Assembly (NCBI RefSeq): GCF_963678845.1
Contig: NZ_OY787466.1
Location: forward strand, 1,054,001 to 1,118,000
Length of the DNA: 64,000 nt
From: an uncultured Bacteroides sp.
Lineage (GTDB): Bacteria > Bacteroidota > Bacteroidia > Bacteroidales > Bacteroidaceae
Direction: 5' to 3'
In this document: positions 8,576-14,815 of the stretch, one piece after another
How the letters are laid out: the number at the start of each line of letters is the position of its first letter
How positions within the stretch are numbered: the stretch's first letter is position 1
Notes under the pieces: generated by a model
Told to the model about the DNA's origin: nothing
The model's input: only the letters and a program-made list of their open reading frames with translations
The model's database searches: none
Program-made: the position numbers and the translations under genes

Positions 8576-9082
8576 CCCTCACTCTCTCACTATTTTATTT
8601 AACGAGTTAGATAATAGGTAGTTACAAAGTGATGGATTGGTTTTTACCATCACAAAACCATCACAAAAAGGTCTGTACCCTCACTTTTTTAAGCATAATC
8701 TGCAAATTTCAGGCTTATTTGTATTGAGCAACAAAATCAGACTGAGTTTGATTCTTTTTGAATAAAAATAGCTCGAAAAAGTGATGGATAGACCCAAAAG
8801 TGATGGCTTCGTGAGAGTTCGAAACGCTACCATCACAAAGTAATATGCTATATTTAAATACATTACAAGAAAAAGTGAGGGAGTGAGGGATGATTTCTGT
8901 TTTCCTTTAAGATCGTGCAAAAATAGGATGTAAAAACATCCCGCCGGCTTTTTTTGAAACTCAACCGGATGTTGAACAAACTCCCGCCAGGTTTTCAAAA
9001 AAGCCGGCGGGAGTTTGAGTCGCTATTCGCCAATGGATTTTATTTATTGGAGAATGGATTTTATTTATTCACCAATAATTCA
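8576..9082 (-). repeat. Composite intergenic repeat, copy A
   Basis: Read on the minus strand this block has, in order, two AATAAATAAAATCC boxes (9038-9082), a GC-rich hairpin with GCCGGCGGG arms (8940-9011), a TCCCTCACTCCCTCACT segment (8874-8893), and a series of CCATCAC or GTGATGG boxes (8629-8836), closing with AGTGAGAGAGTGAGGG (8576-8591). The same order appears on the plus strand at 36065-36598, so the two are diverged inverted copies of one element. No transposase is present; possibly a non-autonomous mobile or structural repeat. Confidence 0.7.
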
Positions 9083-9178
9083 CCCCGATATCTACTTAAT
9101 ATGTTATACTTTGGCACAAAAGTGTAACAGAAAGAAACGTTCTTGTGACATTAAAATACGCTCTTTGATAGAAGTATT

Positions 9179-9337
9179 ATGAGAAAATACATTCTGGCAG
9201 GACTAAGAACTTTTATTGTTTTGTTATGCTTCTCTTTTTATGCAAATTCATTGGCGCAGACAAAGATTTCTGCTAATGCGGCAATGCATACCAATAGACA
9301 AAGTATATCCATCAACGAAGGCTGGAGATTCTTATAA
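9179..9337 (+). pseudogene. Truncated stub of a GH2-like secreted glycosidase
   Basis: An open frame of 52 codons starts with a good signal peptide (MRKYILAGLRTFIVLL through SLAQ) and continues to RQSISINEGWRFL before TAA. The last segment resembles the start of the sugar-binding domain of family 2 glycosidases, where a line such as INDGWKF follows an Arg. Past the stop the frame reads YKYA and then runs into the convergent OmpA-type gene, so the rest of the enzyme is missing. It may be a decayed gene end joined to the repeat block upstream. Alternatively it encodes a short secreted peptide, which I consider less likely. Confidence 0.5.
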
Positions 9338-9373
9338 TATAAATATGCTAAATGGTGTAATAAGTTTCAGAAC

Positions 9374-9907
9374 TTAAAACATATATGCAAAGCCAACAGC
9401 AATATTCTCACCGCTCAAATTGAAACCGAAAGCTTTTCCTGCCTGAGGATAATTCTTCTTATAGCCCAGAAAACCTATTTTAGAGATAAACTTAAATCTT
9501 TCTGCTACTTTAATAGCTACGCCAGGTTTTAAACCAGCTTCAAATCCGGTTCTTGTTTCTGACTCATTCCCGATTTCCGATTTTACTTTAGATAAGCCTA
9601 CTCCGCCATCAATAAACAGGCTGATAATTTCTTTATCAAAATAGGTATAACGTGCGTAAGGAGCAAATGTAAATACTTTATCTGTAGAGACAATTCCATC
9701 GTTCTCTCTTTCCTGACCATAGCTTACCGATGCTCCAATTCCCCATTTCTCAGTCAGCTCATAAGTCAGCTCAGGAGCTACTTCAAAGGATGTGGTGTTT
9801 TTGTCTGTGTTGCGCCAGAAGTTAGCTGTTCCGGCAATTTCAAACTTTTGAGCATAAGAGGTGAGACTTGTTACAGCCAGTGCAAAGAATAGAATAATTT
9901 TTTTCAT
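9374..9907 (-). CDS. Small outer membrane beta-barrel protein
   Basis: Protein of 177 residues with a signal peptide (MKKIILFFALAVTSLTSYA) and alternating hydrophobic/polar strands ending in IAVGFAYMF, the terminal Phe expected for outer membrane insertion. Length and pattern fit the eight-stranded OmpA/OmpX-like barrel family (porin-family protein, OMP_b-brl). Function unknown; such proteins are common structural or adhesion barrels in Bacteroidota. It lies downstream of the GGGtGRT gene on the same strand but is separated from it by a terminator, so it is probably transcribed alone. Confidence 0.75.
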   Translation of the reverse strand: MKKIILFFALAVTSLTSYAQKFEIAGTANFWRNTDKNTTSFEVAPELTYELTEKWGIGASVSYGQERENDGIVSTDKVFTFAPYARYTYFDKEIISLFIDGGVGLSKVKSEIGNESETRTGFEAGLKPGVAIKVAERFKFISKIGFLGYKKNYPQAGKAFGFNLSGENIAVGFAYMF

Positions 9908-9947
9908 TATTAATATGAATTTTGTTAATGAGTCTGCATAAAAGCAG

Positions 9948-9979
9948 AAATCCCCGTAGCCATCAGACTACGGGGATTT
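9948..9979 (-). terminator. Intrinsic terminator after the GGGtGRT gene
   Basis: AAATCCCCGTAG (9948-9959) and CTACGGGGATTT (9968-9979) form a perfect 12-bp stem with an 8-base loop. It lies 22 bases beyond the minus-strand stop at 10002 and ends in a T-containing stretch on that strand. Confidence 0.85.
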
Positions 9980-10001
9980 TAATATAGTTGATTAGCTTAA
10001 A

Positions 10002-11003
10002 TTACTTAGTCAAAGCTTGAGAAACAACAACTGCAACAGCAACAGTAGCACCTACCATTGGGTTGTTACCAATTCCTAAGAATCCCATCATTTCTACGTG
10101 AGCAGGAACTGATGAAGAACCAGCGAACTGAGCGTCTGAGTGCATACGTCCCATAGTATCTGTCATACCATAAGAAGCAGGACCAGCAGCCATGTTGTCT
10201 GGGTGAAGAGTACGACCTGTACCACCACCTGATGCAACAGAGAAATAGCTCTTACCTTGTTCGATACATTCTTTTTTGTATGTACCTGCAACTGGATGTT
10301 GGAAACGAGTTGGGTTTGTTGAGTTACCTGTAATAGATACGTCAACTCCTTCTTTGTGCATGATAGCTACACCTTCACGAACATCATCTGCACCGTAGCA
10401 CTTAACTGCTGCGCGAGGACCGTTTGAGTATGCTTTTTCCATAACAACTTTCAATTCGCTTGTATAGTAATCGAATTCAGTTTGAACGTAAGTAAATCCG
10501 TTAATACGTGAAATGATCTGAGCAGCATCTTTTCCAAGACCGTTCAAGATAACACGAAGACGTTCTTTACGTACTTTGTTTGCCATTTCTGCAATTTTGA
10601 TTGCACCTTCAGCAGCTGCGAATGATTCGTGTCCTGCAAGGAATGCGAAACATTTTGTTTCGTTACGAAGCAAACGTGCAGCAAGGTTACCATGGCCGAT
10701 ACCAACCTTACGGTCTTCAGCTACTGAACCTGGGATACAGAATGATTGCAGACCGATACCGATAGCTTCGGCAGCGTCAGCTGCATTTGAACAACCTTTT
10801 TTGATAGCGATAGCTGCACCTACTACGTAAGCCCATTTAGCGTTTTCAAAACAGATTGGCTGTGTTTCTTCACACATTTTATAAGGATCGATACCAGCTG
10901 CGTCGCAGATAGCTTTTGCTTCTTCGATGTCTTTGATACCGTTAGCGTTTAGCGTTGCATTGATCTTGTCGATACGACGTTCATAACTTTCAAATAATGC
11001 CAT
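10002..11003 (-). CDS. GGGtGRT protein of unknown function
   Basis: Cytosolic protein of 333 residues belonging to the family named after its GGGTGRT motif, here residues 259-265. The C-terminal third is glycine-rich and very conserved-looking (TLHPDNMAAGP, MGRMHSDAQFAGSSS, GIGNNPMVGATVAV). Cysteines at CDAAG, CEETQPIC, CSNAA, CIPG, CFAF and CYGADD could bind metal or a cluster. It has no signal peptide. It lies 19 bases downstream of a NifU-like scaffold gene and shares its promoter, so the two probably act together, perhaps in metal or iron-sulfur handling. The biochemical role is not known to me; this is a family assignment only. Confidence 0.8.
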   Translation of the reverse strand: MALFESYERRIDKINATLNANGIKDIEEAKAICDAAGIDPYKMCEETQPICFENAKWAYVVGAAIAIKKGCSNAADAAEAIGIGLQSFCIPGSVAEDRKVGIGHGNLAARLLRNETKCFAFLAGHESFAAAEGAIKIAEMANKVRKERLRVILNGLGKDAAQIISRINGFTYVQTEFDYYTSELKVVMEKAYSNGPRAAVKCYGADDVREGVAIMHKEGVDVSITGNSTNPTRFQHPVAGTYKKECIEQGKSYFSVASGGGTGRTLHPDNMAAGPASYGMTDTMGRMHSDAQFAGSSSVPAHVEMMGFLGIGNNPMVGATVAVAVVVSQALTK

Positions 11004-11022
11004 ATTGTATTTCCTCCTTTAT

Positions 11023-11724
11023 TTATGCGTGACGTGGATCAATGAATTTAACTGCACCAGCTTCTTTTGTGAAGCGTCCGTATGTACCGGTTACTTTCTT
11101 CAAAGCTTCATTAGCATCGGTTCCTTTCTTAATCTCGTCCATGAATTTGCCCATATGAACGAATTCATAACCACAGATTTGATCGTCTTCATCCAAAGCC
11201 AGAGTTTTGATATAACCTTCAGCCAATTCAAGGTAACGAGGACCTTTAGCCAAAGTTCCGTAAAGAGTACCTACCTGACTACGAAGACCTTTTCCTAAGT
11301 CTTCAAGACCTGCACCGATAATCAAACCGCCTTCTGAGAAAGCAGACTGTGTACGTCCGTAAACAATCTGAAGGAATAGTTCACGCATTGCTGTGTTGAT
11401 AGCGTCACATACAAGGTCAGTGTTTAATGCTTCAAGGATTGTTTTTCCTGGAAGGATTTCTGCTGCCATTGCTGCAGAGTGAGTCATACCAGAACAACCG
11501 ATTGTTTCAATCAATGCTTCCTGAATAACACCTTGCTTAACGTTCAGAGTCAGTTTACATGCACCTTGTTGTGGAGCACACCAACCAATACCGTGTGTTA
11601 AACCTGAGATGTCTACAATTTCTTTTGATTTTACCCATTTTCCTTCTTCTGGTATGGGAGCTGGTCCGTGATTAGGACCTTTTTGTACAACACACATGTG
11701 TTCTACTTCTTGTGAATAAGTCAT
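11023..11724 (-). CDS. NifU/IscU-like iron-sulfur scaffold family protein
   Basis: Protein of 233 residues whose middle (about 45-130) resembles the NifU N-terminal/IscU scaffold fold: Cys 49 and Cys 56, the IGCSGM motif with Cys 77, and Cys 106. These could take the place of the three cluster-binding cysteines of IscU, but the spacing is not that of canonical IscU and the C-terminal 100 residues are extra. It is the first gene of a two-gene operon with the GGGtGRT gene, driven by a good Bacteroides-type promoter. Annotated as a scaffold by family; direct cluster binding is inferred. Confidence 0.7.
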   Translation of the reverse strand: MTYSQEVEHMCVVQKGPNHGPAPIPEEGKWVKSKEIVDISGLTHGIGWCAPQQGACKLTLNVKQGVIQEALIETIGCSGMTHSAAMAAEILPGKTILEALNTDLVCDAINTAMRELFLQIVYGRTQSAFSEGGLIIGAGLEDLGKGLRSQVGTLYGTLAKGPRYLELAEGYIKTLALDEDDQICGYEFVHMGKFMDEIKKGTDANEALKKVTGTYGRFTKEAGAVKFIDPRHA

Positions 11725-11786
11725 ATTAGCTCTTTTTTACGTATTAAATAAAAAAACTCGTAACCTCGATTTTTTCAAATCGAACG

Positions 11787-11816
11787 CAAAGTTAGTTCTT
11801 TTATTCTTTTTTGCAA
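11787..11816 (-). promoter_or_regulatory. Promoter of the NifU-like/GGGtGRT operon
   Basis: On the minus strand TTG (11814-11816), a 19-base spacer, then TAACTTTG (11787-11794) match the Bacteroides -33/-7 consensus. The start codon is 62 bases downstream, and the leader carries a small stem at 11767-11782. Confidence 0.6.
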
Positions 11817-12202
11817 TGCATCGTTAATTACTTTTTAAAGAAATAAATTAAATAGTTTATTTTTCTTTTCTTTTGTAAAGTCAATATTGCATTTGAGTGA
11901 CTCTAAAGCAAATATTAAGGAGGGAGTGGGAAAGCTATAATACTATTTTAAAGATGGTTGTTGCTTTTGGTTGCGTAATCTTTAAAATGGGAAACTGATT
12001 GATTCTGACTTTCACACTATTATCTGCAGCGTGGAAATTTTATAACAAAAACCCGATAAAGGTATATGCTTCTGTTTGAGCGTTTTCTTCAATATCTTTA
12101 ATGATATTTTTATCGTTGCAATTATATACGCAAACAGAATATTTCTTTTTATGTCTTAAATGTGTTATATATCGATGAAAAACATATTTTTAATCTATTT
12201 TC

Positions 12203-12234
12203 TTGGAGAATTTGCCCAATAATATCTATCTTTG
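12203..12234 (+). promoter_or_regulatory. Promoter of the DMP19-family gene
   Basis: TTG (12203-12205), 21 bases, then TATCTTTG (12227-12234) fit the Bacteroides consensus. The predicted start is about 20 bases before the ATG at 12259, giving a very short leader. Confidence 0.6.
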
Positions 12235-12258
12235 ACAGCTCTTATAAAATTTAAATAA

Positions 12259-12765
12259 ATGGCCACAACAATACAAATTTCGGATAGTGCTTTAAAAGAA
12301 GCTGCATCTCTTGGAATGGATGAGTTTCTCAATGTATTTACCAATAAATATCTGGAGATAATAGGCGGAGATCTAAATGCAGACAAAATGAATCTGCTTA
12401 ATGGATTTCAGCATTCTGTGCTGGCTTATCATTTCTTTCGTGAAGAGGTGATGGAAGGTGGTTTTGTGCAACTTATCCAAAATGGGTATGGTGGGTATGT
12501 TTTTGATAATCCTTTTGCAAAATCTATGAGGATGTTTGGAGCCGAAGAGTTTGCCAAACTTATTTATAAGGCAAAGAAAATATATGATGCACATAAGGAA
12601 GATCTGGAAAAGGAAAGAAGTGAAGATGATTTTATGGCAATGTATGAGCAATATGAAGAATTTGATGATCTGGAGGAAGAATTCCTGAATTCAGAAGAAG
12701 AAGTCTCTTCTATTATTGCCGAATATATTGATGAACATTTGGAGGAATTTGCAAATATTAAATAA
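12259..12765 (+). CDS. DMP19-family (DUF4375) protein
   Basis: Acidic cytosolic protein of 168 residues. The core VMEGGFVQLIQNGYGGYV around residue 65-83 fits the DUF4375/DMP19 pattern, whose founding member is a Neisseria DNA-mimic protein; many relatives are of unknown role. The C-terminal third is strongly acidic (repeated E/D between residues 115 and 160), compatible with DNA-mimic or protein-binding behaviour, but that is inference. It has its own promoter and stands alone before the NigD-like gene. Confidence 0.65.
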   Translation: MATTIQISDSALKEAASLGMDEFLNVFTNKYLEIIGGDLNADKMNLLNGFQHSVLAYHFFREEVMEGGFVQLIQNGYGGYVFDNPFAKSMRMFGAEEFAKLIYKAKKIYDAHKEDLEKERSEDDFMAMYEQYEEFDDLEEEFLNSEEEVSSIIAEYIDEHLEEFANIK

Positions 12766-12845
12766 TACCATGCAGTAATGTACGAAATGCTGCGTTTTCT
12801 CTGAAATATTATATTTTGTACATTCAAACTTAATAAACACGGAAA

Positions 12846-13658
12846 ATGAAAAAAATTAAATTTATTGTTTTGTGCCTTACTTTGCTAATGGTTCCTTTCT
12901 TATCTTCATGTCTTAATAATACATCGGATGATAATACTACTCAATCTAGTTATGGATATGCAAAAGTAGTGAGTTACATGGGCTCATATTGGCTGGTAGT
13001 TGATAGTGGTGAAAAGCTTATTCCAACTTCGGCATCTTTAGCTGCGATGACAAGTAATGGAGCTGATTTGAGTAAAATTGACAGAGCATATATTGGATAT
13101 ACACTTGTTGATAAAAATGAAATAACAAAGCAGGCTTCTTTACCTGCATCTTCAAGACAATATAGCGTAATTCTGAATTATATAGCAAACATAACTCATG
13201 GAGTTACCAGTGTTGAAAAAGGTACAGTAAACGATACAATTAAAAGTGACCCTATTGTTAATCTTGCTCTGATGACAACAAACAGTGAACTGCTTTTAAC
13301 AAATGGATATTTAACTATAGCTAATTCTTATTATTTTACTAAACCTTCTTTGCATTATTTTACCTTATTTCATTATGAGAATGAAGGACTTAAACCTGCG
13401 AAAGATGTAGCTAACCCAGATACATTAAATCTGTATTTAAGTCACAATAAAAATTTGGATGGGGCTAATTATCTCTCTACTTCAAGTTCAGTAGTAAATA
13501 GTTATCCATTCTTATGCCTCATGGCATTTAATATTAATGGTATTTTGAATGATGTGCATACAGAAAAAAGTGCTTTCATCATTAAATTGAATACTACAGA
13601 GAATGCCGGAGGAAGTACAGTGTTTAAGGATGCGTACACTATAAAATATCAAAAATAA
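12846..13658 (+). CDS. NigD-like lipoprotein
   Basis: Lipoprotein of 270 residues with signal peptide and lipobox (LMVPFLSSC, Cys 22). The N-terminal region (GYAKVVSYMGSYWLVVDSG) and the C-terminal beta-sandwich-like region match the NigD-like family known almost only from Bacteroidetes, first noted next to a bacteriocin-like locus. Function is unknown. It is followed after 17 bases by the Yip1-like gene and may be cotranscribed with it. Confidence 0.7.
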   Translation: MKKIKFIVLCLTLLMVPFLSSCLNNTSDDNTTQSSYGYAKVVSYMGSYWLVVDSGEKLIPTSASLAAMTSNGADLSKIDRAYIGYTLVDKNEITKQASLPASSRQYSVILNYIANITHGVTSVEKGTVNDTIKSDPIVNLALMTTNSELLLTNGYLTIANSYYFTKPSLHYFTLFHYENEGLKPAKDVANPDTLNLYLSHNKNLDGANYLSTSSSVVNSYPFLCLMAFNINGILNDVHTEKSAFIIKLNTTENAGGSTVFKDAYTIKYQK

Positions 13659-13675
13659 TAATTATAAAAACTGGT

Positions 13676-14263
13676 TTGAATTACAAGAATTTATTTAAAA
13701 AAGTAATTTTATTAATTTCCTCTCCTGCCAAGGCATGGGAGGAAATTAGTTTAGAAGAGGATAAGCGAAAGGGATTGGCTACTTTTGTTTATCCTATGAT
13801 TGGTTTATGTGGGATGGCTGTCTTTGCTAATGTGTTTATTTATAACTTTGCGAGCGAAGACCTAAACACGAACCAGCTTTTACAATTAGCCATGACTAGG
13901 TGTTGCGGCGTTTTTATTGCTTTCTTTGCCGGATATTTCCTTGCTGCAAAGATTATAAGTAAAATGGCACGTAGCGTGTTTCACGTTGATTGTGATATGC
14001 CTAAGGCTGAACAGCTGGTGGGATACGCAATGGTTGTTCCTTTTGTCTTGCAAATTATTGTGGAATTGATTCCACCTTTCTATATTCTCAAGTTGATTTT
14101 TCAGTTTTATATTATCTTCTTGATTTGGGAAGGGGCAAGAATCCTTTTGAAGATGAATGAAAACAAAAGTACCTGGTTTTCTATTTTTTCTTCTATGGTG
14201 ATTGTTTTTTGTCCATTCATAATTGAATTCGTTTTTAACAAACTGACAAAAATCCTAAACTAA
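13676..14263 (+). CDS. Yip1-family integral membrane protein
   Basis: Protein of 195 residues. The start codon appears to be TTG at 13676, since no ATG precedes the conserved SPAKAWEEI motif at residues 17-25, typical of the bacterial Yip1 domain. About five hydrophobic segments follow (around residues 38-58, 75-100, 120-140, 140-155, 170-190). The role of these proteins is unknown, possibly membrane trafficking or stress. The gene ends only 4 bases before smpB, so translation may be coupled. Confidence 0.7.
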   Translation: MNYKNLFKKVILLISSPAKAWEEISLEEDKRKGLATFVYPMIGLCGMAVFANVFIYNFASEDLNTNQLLQLAMTRCCGVFIAFFAGYFLAAKIISKMARSVFHVDCDMPKAEQLVGYAMVVPFVLQIIVELIPPFYILKLIFQFYIIFLIWEGARILLKMNENKSTWFSIFSSMVIVFCPFIIEFVFNKLTKILN

Positions 14264-14267
14264 ACCC

Positions 14268-14720
14268 ATGAAACAAGCTCCTGTAAATATAAAAAATAAA
14301 CGTGCCACTTTTGATTATGAAATAGTGGATACCTTTACTGCCGGTATTGTGCTGACTGGTACGGAAATAAAATCCATTCGTTTGGGTAAAGCCAGTTTGG
14401 TTGATACCTTTTGCTTTTTTGCCCGACAGGAACTGTGGGTGAAGAATATGCATATTTCGGAATATTTTTATGGTTCCTATAATAACCATGTTGCCCGTCG
14501 TGATCGTAAATTACTGCTTAACGGAAAGGAGCTGAAGAAGCTGGAAAGAGCAACTAAAGAAACCGGTGTTACCATTATACCAATTCGTATGTTTATCAAT
14601 GAAAAAGGACTGGCAAAGGTTGTCATAGCTTTGGCCAAAGGTAAAAAACAATATGATAAACGACAGTCACTAAGAGAAAAGGATGATAAACGTGACATGG
14701 ATAGAATGTTTAAAAAATAG
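14268..14720 (+). CDS. smpB: SsrA-binding protein SmpB
   Basis: RNA-binding partner of tmRNA that rescues stalled ribosomes. The 150-residue length and signatures are standard: NKRATFDYEI near the start, GIVLTGTEIKSIR, the HISEY segment, and the basic C-terminal tail (QSLREKDDKRDMDRMFKK) that folds in the decoding centre. It follows the Yip1 gene by 4 bases and precedes metH by 95 bases. The ssrA gene itself is not visible in the window. Confidence 0.95.
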   Translation: MKQAPVNIKNKRATFDYEIVDTFTAGIVLTGTEIKSIRLGKASLVDTFCFFARQELWVKNMHISEYFYGSYNNHVARRDRKLLLNGKELKKLERATKETGVTIIPIRMFINEKGLAKVVIALAKGKKQYDKRQSLREKDDKRDMDRMFKK

Positions 14721-14815
14721 CAAAGAAAGACTTTCCCGAATATTTTATAAACAAGTTGCATTCAAGTGCTGTTTTAAATAATACTTAATACAGCTTTTAA
14801 AATAGAATTTTTATA

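Larger units (their letters stand above)
11725..12258. other. Divergent intergenic region
   Basis: AT-rich gap of 534 bases between divergent operons. Besides the two promoters it holds a perfect 11-bp inverted repeat, ATTTTAAAGAT (11945-11955) with ATCTTTAAAAT (11978-11988), enclosing a GT-rich 22-base loop. I see no gene and no tRNA. A small RNA cannot be excluded. Confidence 0.4.

Noticed and set aside
8629..8836. CRISPR-like array of CCATCAC boxes
   Set aside because: Boxes are only 7-8 bases long, occur in both orientations and at uneven distances, and no cas genes are present.
8681..8998. Open frame of 105 codons on the minus strand
   Set aside because: It lies wholly inside the composite repeat; residues such as KKPAGCF arise from the GC-rich hairpin, and there is no family-like pattern.
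14721..14815. Cobalamin riboswitch before metH
   Set aside because: The gap is only 95 bases and lacks the conserved B12-box and core helices.
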